The translations under genes and the position numbers were made by a program. Positions 52,601 to 63,114 of a stretch of DNA of 64,000 nucleotides are shown piece by piece. The notes beneath the pieces are model-generated. The model did no database searches. It saw nothing but the letters and a program-made list of their open reading frames with translations, and was not told where the DNA came from. The stretch lies in the NCBI RefSeq assembly GCF_000377745.1, contig NZ_KB898708.1:372001-436000 (forward strand). Direction: 5' to 3'. Source of the DNA: Gilvimarinus chinensis DSM 19667 (lineage in GTDB: Bacteria > Pseudomonadota > Gammaproteobacteria > Pseudomonadales > Cellvibrionaceae). Position 1 is the first letter of the stretch. Each line of letters opens with the position of its first letter.

Positions 52601-54485
52601 ATAATGCCTGTTTGAAAATGTCTGCGCGCTCGGCAATGTCACGCGCGTTTTGCCCTTGTGGTTGCAAATAAAAATCGTGCAACCAAAGGCAATGCCCTGA
52701 TTTATCCAAAATTTTATAAGGGTGCTCGGAAAGCACCGAAAAACCAAAGTTTTCCAGCACAGGAATAATCGCCGATAACGCCACGGCTTGATCGCGCACA
52801 AACAGCTTGCACCGCAGCATGTCGCCATCGGCAAAAATATCCAGCGCTTGCGGCTCGTTATCACCCAGGGTTTCCAACAACTCTATATCTCGCCGCGCAT
52901 CTCGCGCACTGTAAGACTCTTGATACCCCTGGCCAAAACTATTGCGATAATGAGACACCAAGGCACGGGAGCGCTCTTCGGTATGCGTTTCGCGCAAGCA
53001 GGCAAACAGTTTATCGCCCCAAGAGCGGGCCAACTCGGCCACTTTTTGCTCCAGCTCTGCCGCGTCAAATTCGCGACCTTCACCTTTGGCAATTCGAAAC
53101 ACCAAATGCACGCGGGCCAATACCGATTCGGAGAAAAAAGTATTAAATTCCTGATCGCACGCGCCTACGCGCTCACCAATATAGTCCTGAATACGTTGGC
53201 GCAAGCGGGTTGAAAAAAGCTCTCTCGGTACATACAGCAAACAGGTCACAAACTTGCCAAAGCGGTCGCGGCGGGTAAATAAGCGCACCTGATAGCGCTC
53301 GCTGATGGACAACACGCCTTGCAGAGTGTCGTAGAGCTCGGCCGCACTGGCTTGAAACAGCTCATCGCGGGGAAATGTCTCCACAATTTGTTCCAGTGCC
53401 TTGCCTTCGTGACTCCATTCATTCAACCCCATACGCTCATAAATGTGAGCAATTTTGTTGTCTAATAAAGGGATACGTCTTGGCGAAATGTTGTAAACGC
53501 TGGAGGTGTACAAACCTAAAAAGCGAGCTTCACCACACACCTCACCCTCGCTGTTGTAGCGCTTAATCACCACATAATCTGGGTAGGCGTTACGATGAAC
53601 ACGCGAGCGTTGGGGCGACTTGGAAAAGGCAATGGCCGCGGGCGACAAATAAAATCTCGCCACGCCTGGGTGGGCCTCGTCTAGGGCTTTGTACTTCACC
53701 TTGCTGGCGTTATCAAACAGCCCTAAGCGAGACTCACGATTTTCCACCAAGACCTGCCTGCCGTCTCTCTCGGTCAAGTCAAATTCGGTGTAGGCCAAAA
53801 ACGTAAAGTGATCTTTGGCCAGCCAACGCAGAAATTCTTGCGTGGGCTTCAGCTCTTGCACATGGGCTTGATCGCTCACCACCTCTAGTGCATCAGCTGT
53901 AGCCAGCATTTGCTGCTTTAATGGCTTAAAGCTCTCGACAACTTGGGCAACCAACCCCAGTATTTCAATGAAAGCTTCACGCAGCTCTTGTAACAAACTT
54001 GCGGCACCGATTGCGCCAACCTCAAGATAAATCAACGCACTCGCAGGCGCGTCTTGCGAGACAGCGGCCGTAATTTTTTCAATGCTATTCTCGCTTGAAT
54101 CCGAGCAATAAGGCGTGCTTTTAATGCTGTAAATAGGAATGCTGCGACTGGCAAGTTCAATTCGCACCGAGTCCACCAAAAACGGCATATCGGTCTGGCG
54201 AATTGCCACTACCGTGTAAGGGCTGCTCCAACCGTGTTGCTCTGCGTCAGGGTTGAACACTTCAACAGCGGCGTGTTCGCTGCCAGATGCCACCATGCCC
54301 CACAAATAGCGAAGGCAGCTTACGCGACTATCGAAGGAGTCGAGGGCCATGTCCTCAGGGCGATAATGATGAAAAAACAACCGGACAAAATCTGCACAAG
54401 CGCTGCGCTCACTCGGCGCCGCGCGCTTGCTAACCGCATCCGCTAATGCCTCGATGGTTTCTGGCGAAGATTCTGCCTGCCCCAT
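49629..54485 (-). CDS. gdhB: NAD-specific glutamate dehydrogenase, 180-kDa class
   Basis: Catabolic enzyme converting glutamate to 2-oxoglutarate and ammonia, 1618 residues. The long N-terminal part (about 1-700) has ACT-like regulatory segments; the catalytic GDH core runs about 700-1230 with [34 protein letters not shown] and [17 protein letters not shown] (NAD fold); a C-terminal helical domain follows. ATG 54485 has AAGGAG seven bases upstream; a GTG two codons earlier is less likely. Divergent from the MoxR operon across 283 bases with no clear operator. Confidence 0.95.
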   Translation of the reverse strand: [1618 protein letters not shown]

Positions 54486-54768
54486 AAACACTCTCCTTAT
54501 TTGCGCAAATTGAGTTTGATCTGCCCGTGGCTATTCGTTCCTCTCCACAAACAATCAAGCCTATCACTCACAACAACTGCCTAACTTTTAACCAGCGCCG
54601 AATTTTGCAATAGTGCGAAATCGTGGCGATACATTCTCTTCATCCTATCACCCGAAAGTTTATCCAGCAGTATAGTCGCCACAGAGTTGAAATTTGCGGA
54701 ACTGCCACCACATGCCAGTGTCATACTGCGCCAATAAAACACCAGCATTAGTAAAAAGGGTATTTGTC

Positions 54769-55721
<953 letters not shown>

Positions 55722-55722
<1 letters not shown>

Positions 55723-56666
55723 TGAACCAACCAGCGTCAGAAAACCTGGCCCGCGGCCCCTACTGTGACTTGCAAGCTCTGCTGCGCGAGCGCTTTACTG
55801 CCCGCGAACTTAACCTGTTCGCCCGCAAAACCGTACAGAGCGTACAAAGCGGCCGGTTTCGCACCCGTTTTCGCGGCCGAGGGGTGGATTTTGAAGAGGT
55901 ACGCCTCTATCAGGCCGGCGATGATATTCGCTCGATAGACTGGCGCGTTACCGCCCGCACTCAAGTGCCTCACACCAAGCTGTACAGCGAAGAACGCGAG
56001 CGACCTGTTTATATTTTGTGCGACCAACGCGCACCCATGTTTTTTGGCAGTGTGAACTGTTTTAAAAGCACCCTTGCCTGTCATATCGGCGCACAGCTGA
56101 GCTGGGCGGCGCTGAACAGTGGCGACCGTATAGGCTCGGTCATTTTCGGCGACAATCACTTTCGCGATATCCGCCCCAAGCGCAGCAAACACACAGTGCT
56201 GCAAACGCTGCAACTACTGCACGCGTTTAACCATGAGCTCACCGCGCCCCAAGCCTCTCAGCAAAAGCTGGACTTGACACAAATGTTAAAAGACACTCGG
56301 CGCATTGCATCACCCGGCGCGGCCTTGTTTGTACTGAGTGATTGTCACGATCTAAACGACGACGCGGAAAAGCAGCTGTTCCATTTGGCCCGCCATCTGG
56401 ACATTACGCTGATTCAAATTACCGACCCACTAGAGCATCAGCTGCGCGCCGCGGCAGCGCTGAATATTACCGACGGCAAAGCAAAAACCCAGCTGCCCGC
56501 CCATGATCGCCAGTTCCAAAAAGCCTATGCGCAACAGGCGCTTGCCCACCAACAAGCACTGGAAGATCGCGCTAAACGCCTGGGGCTGGAAATTATCTCC
56601 GCTTCAACCGCCGGCAATTACAGCGAACTGTTACGCCAGCGCTACGGCAGCCGGAGGCGCACATGA
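55722..56666 (+). CDS. DUF58 protein (vWA-related, MoxR partner)
   Basis: 314 residues. RFRGRGVDFEEVRLYQAGDDIRSIDWRVTARTQVPHTKLYSEERERP is the DUF58 region between about 38 and 85, and the remainder is a vWA-like fold without a full MIDAS. Cytosolic or membrane associated. Overlaps the MoxR stop by one base and the next gene by four. Confidence 0.9.
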
Positions 56667-57154
56667 ATCCGTCCGATCCGTTGGCGCAACTGAACGATAT
56701 TCACACCCCGGATGCCATCGGCTGGTGGCCCCTGGCGCCTCTGTGGTGGGTCATTATCGCGCTGACAATAACTCTGCTTGTCGTGATTGTGATGGTGCTT
56801 ATCCGCAAATATCAGGCTCAGCAATACCGCCGCGACGCGCTGGCCGAACTGAACAACTTGCCCCGCGACGATGACAACCAAACCTTTGCGCTGAAACTCA
56901 ACACACTGCTTAAGCGCACCGCCATCACAGCCTACGGCGAAGGTACCTGCGCTACCTTACACGGCGAACACTGGCTGGCGTTTTTACAAAAAAGCGCGCC
57001 CAAGCTTAACGTCGATACCGCTCAACCGCTGGCCGATGCCGCCTATAAAGCAAACCCGCAGTTTGACCAAAACACCTTGCGCCATTACGCCACGCAGTGG
57101 CTGAAACAACACCGTCGCAAGCGCAAATTCACACCGGAGGCCAAGCATGTTTGA
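56663..57154 (+). CDS. DUF4381 membrane protein
   Basis: 163 residues: one helix near 27-50 (PLWWVIIALTITLLVVIVMV) and a cytosolic helical domain with ALAELNNLPR and LLKRTAITAYGEGTCATLHG characteristic of DUF4381 in Bat operons. GGAGG precedes the ATG. The overlap with BatA is eight bases. Confidence 0.88.
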   Translation: MNPSDPLAQLNDIHTPDAIGWWPLAPLWWVIIALTITLLVVIVMVLIRKYQAQQYRRDALAELNNLPRDDDNQTFALKLNTLLKRTAITAYGEGTCATLHGEHWLAFLQKSAPKLNVDTAQPLADAAYKANPQFDQNTLRHYATQWLKQHRRKRKFTPEAKHV

Positions 57155-58166
57155 GTTTGGCTTACTCTGGCTTTTACTGCTACTGCCCGCGCCTTTGTTG
57201 ATGCGCTGGGTTAAACCTAAAGCCGACTCCGCCCCGGCCATTAAAGTCCCGTTTTATAACAGCGCGGCAGCCCTAGCTGGCAGTGGCCAAATAAAACGCA
57301 AGCGCGTGGGTAAAAACCTAACGCTGTGGGTAATCTGGTGCTTACTGGTGGTTGCCGCCGCCGACCCGCGCTGGATAGGCGAGGCACAATCGCAGCCTTA
57401 CAGCGGGCGCGATATGATGATGGCGGTGGATATTTCTAGAAGTATGGAAATACGCGATATGCTGCCGCCCGGCATTGTCGCCATGCAATTTCAAAACGGT
57501 GAACCCATCAATCGTCTGGTAGCGGTAAAAGCGGTGGTGGGCGATTTTGTACAACAGCGCAAGGGTGATCGCCTGGGGTTAATTTTATTTGGCGATCAAG
57601 CCTACGTGCAGGCGCCATTAACCTACGACACGCAAACGGTTAACCAGCTATTGCAAGAAGCGCAAATTGGTTTTGCCGGTGGTGCCACGGCCATTGGCGA
57701 TGCCCTGGGCCTTGCCATCAAACGCCTGCGCGAGCGCCCCGAAGGCAGTCGCCGCATTATTTTACTGAGCGATGGCGCCAATACCGCCGGCAACACCGAA
57801 CCTTTAGAGGCCGCGCGCATCGCTGCGGATATGGGCGTAAAGGTGTACACCATTGGCTTTGGTTCAAACCACTCTACCGGGGGCTTTTTCAGCCGCAGCG
57901 CCTCGGCCGATTTGGATGTGCGCACACTGCAACAAATTGCTGAGCTGACCGGCGGTGAGTTTTTCCGCGCCGAGTCCACCGAAGAGTTAGTAGCCGTACA
58001 CGAACAACTGGACGCCTTAGAGCCCATTGAGCTGGATGAACGCACCGTGCGCCCCATGAACAGATTGTTTTATTGGCCTCTCGCATTCGCGCTGCTGCTC
58101 TCGGCATTAATGGCCTGCACCCGCATCCACCTGAGGCATGCACGCACCACCGGAGGTCTGTCGTGA
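57147..58166 (+). CDS. BatA-like vWA membrane protein
   Basis: 339 residues, two N-terminal helices (LLWLLLLLPAPLLMRW; LTLWVIWCLLVVAAA), a vWA domain with MIDAS start MMAVDISRSM, and a C-terminal helix (FYWPLAFALLLSALMACT). vWA with intact DxSxS suggests metal-dependent partner binding, outside the membrane between the helices is cytosolic or periplasmic. GGAGG before the ATG. Confidence 0.88.
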   Translation: MFEFGLLWLLLLLPAPLLMRWVKPKADSAPAIKVPFYNSAAALAGSGQIKRKRVGKNLTLWVIWCLLVVAAADPRWIGEAQSQPYSGRDMMMAVDISRSMEIRDMLPPGIVAMQFQNGEPINRLVAVKAVVGDFVQQRKGDRLGLILFGDQAYVQAPLTYDTQTVNQLLQEAQIGFAGGATAIGDALGLAIKRLRERPEGSRRIILLSDGANTAGNTEPLEAARIAADMGVKVYTIGFGSNHSTGGFFSRSASADLDVRTLQQIAELTGGEFFRAESTEELVAVHEQLDALEPIELDERTVRPMNRLFYWPLAFALLLSALMACTRIHLRHARTTGGLS

Positions 58167-60061
58167 CATTCGCTGACTTTCACTTTATTCGCCCCTGGGC
58201 TCTGGCCACGCTAATACCTCTGGCCGTTGTTGCGCTGTTGTTATGGTTTTCGCGCACGAAGCTGGGCGGCTGGCAATCTCTCATTGCGCCCGAGCTTCTG
58301 GCTGCGCTGTCCGATGGCAAGCACAAACAGCAATCGCGATTCTATTTGCTGGCCATCGCGTTAAGCTGGCTTATTGCCGCCCTCGCCCTTGCCGGCCCAA
58401 CCTGGGAGCGCGCGCCCAGCCAAGTGCATCGGCAGTCCGATGCCCTGGTATTGCTGCTCGATTTATCCCCTTCGATGATCGGCGACGATGTAAAACCCAG
58501 CCGTTTGGTGCGGGCACGGTTAAAAATTTCCGACCTGCTCAAGCGACGCGATCAAGGTGAAACGGCATTGGTGGTTTATGCGGACGATGCCCACGTGGTT
58601 ACCCCGTTAACCGAAGATACCGAAACGATTCAGTCGCTGTTGCCGGTTTTATCGCCGGGCATGATGCCAGTGCCGGGCAGCCGCACCGAAGCTGGCATTG
58701 AGCGCGCCATCGCTCTGTTGCAAGACGCAGGGTTTGATCGCGGCCGTATTCTTTTGCTCACCGATGGCGTTGCGGCAAGCGCTCAAAAAACCGTGGCTGA
58801 TTTGATGGCTGACTCGTCGTTTAGCCTTTCAATTATGGGCATTGGCAGCGACGAGCCGGTGCCCATTCGCTCGGGCCAGGGCGGTTTTTTACGCGATGGG
58901 CAAAATAATATCGTGACAACAGAGCTGGGCAGTGGCGATTTACAACGCCTCGCGCAGCAAAGCGGCGGCCGTTACATCACCAGCACCTTCGATACCCGCG
59001 ATGTTGAATATTTATCGCAAAACGTATCGCTGTTGTCGGCGGATCATCAGCAAACCGATTCCAGCATGGACATTTGGCTGGATCGAGGCCCCTGGCTCGT
59101 ACTGTTGCTGCTGCCAATAGCGCTTTACGCTTTTCGTCGCGGCGTGATTATCGCGCTGCTGATCGTGCCTTTTAGCGGTTTGCTGCCACAGCCTGTGCAG
59201 GCGCAAAACCTGCCGGATATTTTGCTTACCCCAGACCAGCGCGGCGCACGCGCCCTGGAGCAAAATCAGCCAGAAGCGGCAGCCGAGCAATTTGCCAATC
59301 CGGCCTGGCGCGGCACAGCGCAGTATCGCGCGGGTGACTATGCCGCTGCGGCAGAGAGTTTTAGCCAGGTGGATACCGCGCAAGGGCACTACAACCGTGG
59401 CAACGCCCTCGCCCGCGCCAACCAGCTAGACGAAGCCATTAAAGCTTACGACGAAGCGTTAAAACGCGACCCGAATCTTACCGACGCCAAAGCCAACAAG
59501 GAAATTGTTGAGCAAATACAACAGCAGCAACAAGAACAACAAAACCAAGACGGCGACGGCCAGGAAAACAGCGAACAAGAGCAAGATCAGCAAAATCAAT
59601 CGCAGCAAAGTAGCTCGTCCGGGCAACCGGGTGAAGAACAAGGCGAGCCACAGCAAAGCTCATCGACAGCGAACGACTCGCAAGCTCAAAGCGGACAAAA
59701 CAGTTCAAGCGATGCGCAAAATCAGCAGGACCAACAGGGCCAGTCTTCCAGCACCAGCAGTGGCGAAAATCAGGAAAATGAATCGCAAAATGGCAATGCG
59801 CAATCCTCAAGCCAGGGGCAAAGCTCCAGCACTGCCAGAGCGGACGAAGGCGATGAACAAGCACAAACCGAGGCCACGCCCAAAGAGTTAACGCCCGAAG
59901 AACTGGAAGAGCAACAAGCCCAAGAGCAGTGGCTGCGTCAGATACCCGATGACCCCTCGGGCCTGTTGCGCAATAAATTTCAGTACGAGTATCAGCAAAA
60001 ACGCCTGGAATCTAAGCTTAAACAGCTTAACGATATGGGCAACACGGAGCAGCGCTGGTGA
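58163..60061 (+). CDS. BatB-type vWA/TPR protein with poly-Gln/Ser tail
   Basis: 632 residues. N-terminal helices (ALATLIPLAVVALLLWF; FYLLAIALSWLIAALALA), vWA with LLLDLSPSM, then a membrane segment (LVLLLLPIALYAFRRGV), TPR-like repeats (YNRGNALARANQLDEAIKAYDEAL, about 410-450) and a long Gln/Glu/Ser-rich low-complexity tail (about 450-600). The GTG start at 58163 has GGAGGT five bases upstream. The tail looks like a fusion of BatB and BatC functions. Overlaps BatA by four bases. Confidence 0.87.
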   Translation: MTFADFHFIRPWALATLIPLAVVALLLWFSRTKLGGWQSLIAPELLAALSDGKHKQQSRFYLLAIALSWLIAALALAGPTWERAPSQVHRQSDALVLLLDLSPSMIGDDVKPSRLVRARLKISDLLKRRDQGETALVVYADDAHVVTPLTEDTETIQSLLPVLSPGMMPVPGSRTEAGIERAIALLQDAGFDRGRILLLTDGVAASAQKTVADLMADSSFSLSIMGIGSDEPVPIRSGQGGFLRDGQNNIVTTELGSGDLQRLAQQSGGRYITSTFDTRDVEYLSQNVSLLSADHQQTDSSMDIWLDRGPWLVLLLLPIALYAFRRGVIIALLIVPFSGLLPQPVQAQNLPDILLTPDQRGARALEQNQPEAAAEQFANPAWRGTAQYRAGDYAAAAESFSQVDTAQGHYNRGNALARANQLDEAIKAYDEALKRDPNLTDAKANKEIVEQIQQQQQEQQNQDGDGQENSEQEQDQQNQSQQSSSSGQPGEEQGEPQQSSSTANDSQAQSGQNSSSDAQNQQDQQGQSSSTSSGENQENESQNGNAQSSSQGQSSSTARADEGDEQAQTEATPKELTPEELEEQQAQEQWLRQIPDDPSGLLRNKFQYEYQQKRLESKLKQLNDMGNTEQRW

Positions 60062-61737
60062 AACCAATGAGCAAGCAAACACCTATGGCACGCCGATTTT
60101 TTTTCGCCCTGTTTATTTTCTTACTCACAAGCCCCGTTTGGGCGGCGAGCTTGACGGTTGAACCGGGGCGCACGAGTTTAGCGATTACCGATCAACTCAC
60201 TCTTAACGTCACGTTAAAAAACGGCAACACTCGCGATGAACCCGACTTTGCCGTGCTGCGAAAGGATTTTGACATTCTCGATATCAGTCAGCGAGTGCAA
60301 TCTGTGAGCGTGAATGGTCGCAGTGAATCGTCCATTATCTGGCAACTGGCACTGGTACCCAAAAGCCGTGGTCAAATTGTCATTCCAAGCTTACAAGTGG
60401 CCGGAGTCAGCTCCGAACCCGTCACCATCCATGTGACCAACGCGCCCGAATCGCCCGCCGATGCCAACGCCGAAACCTTTTTAGAAGTCACCGCGAATAA
60501 AAATTCGGTTTACGTGCAAGAGCAAGTGCTTGTCAGCGCCAAGCTGTACTCAAAGTACAACTGGAGCGGGCGCGAACTGGGCAGCTTTGAGTTGGACAAC
60601 GCGCTGGTTGAAGCCGTCAGCGAAGACGAATATGTTTCCACCATCAATGGCGTACAGCATTTAGTCTACGAAGTGGTCTTCGCTTTCTACCCGCAAAAAA
60701 GCGGTACGTTACGCATTCCCCCCTTGCAATACGCCGCGCAGCTGCGAAGCGGCGGCCGCTCACTCATGAGCTTTAGCTCGGGCCCAGTGCGCCGCGGTCG
60801 CAGTCAGGCCATAGAGATTGACGTTAAGCCCATTCCCGCCGCCAATGGCACAGGTGCCTGGCTACCGGCAAAAGACATTAAGCTCACCCAACACTTCAGC
60901 CACGACCCCGACGCCCTGGTGGCAGGCGAACCCGTTACGCGGCGCGTTACCATCGAAGCCGATGGTCTGCTGCCTACCCAACTGCCACCCATCGAGTTTG
61001 GCGACATTGAGGGCTACAGCAGTTACAAAGACAAAGCTCAAACCGACGAAAACCGCAGCAGTAACGGCGTAACAAGCACCCGCACCGAAACCCTTGCACT
61101 GGTGCCTAATGCCGCGGGGCGGGCAAGTTTACCGCCCGTCGAGCTGCGCTGGTTTAATACCCAAACCGGTGAATTTGAAACCGCAAGCCTGCCAGCGCTT
61201 GAAGTGAATGCCACCCTGCCTTCCACACCGGGCAAGCCCGTCAATGTGGCAAACGAACCAGATACAACCGGCGGAGCAGGCAAAGTCACAGTCATTGAGC
61301 GCGCCCCTTTATGGCTGCTGATCAGCCAGGGCATTACCGCCGTGCTGTTAATTATTTTTGCCGCGCTCTACTTTTTTGCGCCCAAAAGCCGAACGCCAAA
61401 AGCAAGCCGTAGCACTGCTCACACCGTCAGCGACAAAACATTATGGAAACAGATTAAACGCAGCGCTGCCGATGAAAACTGGAGCGAGCTGCGGCAAAAT
61501 TTATTGCAGTGGGCCAGCGTACATTGGCACACTCCGGTCAAAGGTTTGGACGAATTGAGCCGTTTGGCGAACGACGAAACCATCCGCCAGCAACTACAGC
61601 AATTGGACAAAGCTATCTACAGCTCACAACAACACAATTTTGAGCCCGGCACGCTGTTGCCGCAGCTGCAGAAACTGCGCGTGCACAAGCGCGATGGCAA
61701 AAGCGACGGCCTTGCCCCGCTTTACCCCACCTCATGA
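60058..61737 (+). CDS. BatD-family periplasmic/membrane protein
   Basis: 559 residues. A signal peptide (FFFALFIFLLTSPVWA) precedes beta-sandwich modules (SLTVEPGRTSLAITDQLTL onward), a helix near 420 (LLISQGITAVLLIIFAALYF) and a cytosolic C-terminal helical tail. The GTG at 60058 overlaps the BatB stop; an ATG three codons later is possible. Likely the periplasmic arm of a MoxR/vWA complex. Confidence 0.88.
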   Translation: MKPMSKQTPMARRFFFALFIFLLTSPVWAASLTVEPGRTSLAITDQLTLNVTLKNGNTRDEPDFAVLRKDFDILDISQRVQSVSVNGRSESSIIWQLALVPKSRGQIVIPSLQVAGVSSEPVTIHVTNAPESPADANAETFLEVTANKNSVYVQEQVLVSAKLYSKYNWSGRELGSFELDNALVEAVSEDEYVSTINGVQHLVYEVVFAFYPQKSGTLRIPPLQYAAQLRSGGRSLMSFSSGPVRRGRSQAIEIDVKPIPAANGTGAWLPAKDIKLTQHFSHDPDALVAGEPVTRRVTIEADGLLPTQLPPIEFGDIEGYSSYKDKAQTDENRSSNGVTSTRTETLALVPNAAGRASLPPVELRWFNTQTGEFETASLPALEVNATLPSTPGKPVNVANEPDTTGGAGKVTVIERAPLWLLISQGITAVLLIIFAALYFFAPKSRTPKASRSTAHTVSDKTLWKQIKRSAADENWSELRQNLLQWASVHWHTPVKGLDELSRLANDETIRQQLQQLDKAIYSSQQHNFEPGTLLPQLQKLRVHKRDGKSDGLAPLYPTS

Positions 61738-62831
61738 CCGAGCTACTCGACCTTGAGCTGACAGGCCACAGACTGCAACTTAGGCGGCAACAGGCATCTC
61801 TGGATGAGTTGCGCCTGGACGGCAAGGTCGTGTCACTGAATATTCGCCATGAATGGCATGGCGTGCACGCGTTTAACTTGCCCGGCCAGGGCACGGTCAC
61901 GCTGGAATACTCTCTCGACAATACCGCTAAGCACTGCGTTTACCGAATTTTTTCCGAGCAGCAAACCCTTGCCGAAGGGCAACAGCCTATTGTCGGCAGC
62001 CTAAGCAAAGCCGCTGCAATCGCCGAGTCTGGCCACATAAGCACCAACACCAAGAACAAGACCACTCATGCAGCCAAAAATCACGGCATTGCACTGTTCG
62101 GTTTATTTTTTAAATTAATCAAAAGCGCCGGAGCGTTAAAGGCCGCACTGGCCGGCACCGCCTTAGCGGGATGGGCGTGGCTGTTTAATTTAGAAGTGGC
62201 TATCTGCATTATTGCCGCGCTTTTTATTCATGAATTCGGCCATGTGATGGCTATGCGCCAGTGCGGCTTAAAAGTAAAAGGCATTTATTTAATCCCCTTT
62301 TTAGGCGGTGCGGCCGTCAGCGAGCAAGCAAAAACCCGCTGGCAGGATTATAAAATTTCTATGGCAGGCCCGGTTATAGGCAGTGCGGGCGCTGTGGCAG
62401 GTTGGCTGGCATGGCTGCTAACGGGCTATCAAACCCTGGCTATTTTTGCGGCCGTTAGCCTGTTGTTAAATATTTTTAATCTGCTGCCCATTGTGCCTCT
62501 TGACGGAGGCCAGGCTATTAAAGCCATCGCCTACAGCAAGCCGGGCAAACTGGGGCATATCATCATGCTGGCGCTAAGCGCCGTGCTGGTGGCAGGTGCA
62601 GCTGCCTTCGGTTTTACCCTGCTGGTGTTTTTTGGCATTTTAGGTGCGGTGGATCTCCTTGCCAGTGGCAGTAAGGAGTACCAACGCCAAGTGCCCATGA
62701 ACACCTATGGCATGACGGTCTGCGCCGCACTCTACTTTTTTATTGTCGCTGTTTTAGTCGCCATTTCCTGGGCAATGGCAGGCTCGGGCATTGCCGGGGC
62801 CAATCTGCCATTTGTGTTTCTGTCCAGCTGA
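61734..62831 (+). CDS. M50 (site-2-type) intramembrane peptidase, last gene of Bat operon
   Basis: 365 residues. Residues 1-110 form a soluble polar, beta-rich N-terminal region, then five or so membrane helices with HEFGH (166-170) in IIAALFIHEFGHVMAM and the second motif LLPIVPLDGG (Asp257): both zinc/catalytic motifs of site-2 proteases. No PDZ domain is seen. Its ATG overlaps the BatD stop by four bases, so it belongs to this operon. Target unknown; anti-sigma factor or vWA partner cleavage are possibilities. Confidence 0.88.
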   Translation: MTELLDLELTGHRLQLRRQQASLDELRLDGKVVSLNIRHEWHGVHAFNLPGQGTVTLEYSLDNTAKHCVYRIFSEQQTLAEGQQPIVGSLSKAAAIAESGHISTNTKNKTTHAAKNHGIALFGLFFKLIKSAGALKAALAGTALAGWAWLFNLEVAICIIAALFIHEFGHVMAMRQCGLKVKGIYLIPFLGGAAVSEQAKTRWQDYKISMAGPVIGSAGAVAGWLAWLLTGYQTLAIFAAVSLLLNIFNLLPIVPLDGGQAIKAIAYSKPGKLGHIIMLALSAVLVAGAAAFGFTLLVFFGILGAVDLLASGSKEYQRQVPMNTYGMTVCAALYFFIVAVLVAISWAMAGSGIAGANLPFVFLSS

Positions 62832-62927
62832 GATCAACGACATAATCGGCCGATCACGGCAAATATTTACAAACCTTATCCCTCCTAAAAACCCCCTTAT
62901 TTGACGTAAGAACCTCGCCGGAGCGCC

Positions 62928-62954
62928 CGGCCCAAAAGGCTTCAGGCCGTTTTT
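62928..62954 (+). terminator. Probable Bat operon terminator
   Basis: CGGCC (62928-62932), 12-base loop, GGCCG (62945-62949), then TTTTTATT. The stem is short, so this is a modest candidate, 97 bases after the last stop. Confidence 0.4.
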
Positions 62955-63114
62955 ATTCCCCAATACCCGTCTATCGCAATTCATTTTGTTTTACGTTATC
63001 TTTATCTGTAATAGTCACATTGAACATAAGAATCAATAAACCTGTAATAGCTCAATAAAAGTGAAGCGAGATTGTATCGCGCAGCTTGGTAACGATAAAA
63101 ACAAGGAGACTTTC
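62955..63114. promoter_or_regulatory. Upstream region of the GH9-like gene with a direct repeat
   Basis: AT-rich, no coding. CTGTAATAG occurs twice, at 63006-63014 and 63042-63050 (36 bases apart), a possible activator site. AAGGAG six bases before the ATG is the ribosome site. No convincing -35/-10 pair was found. Confidence 0.35.
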
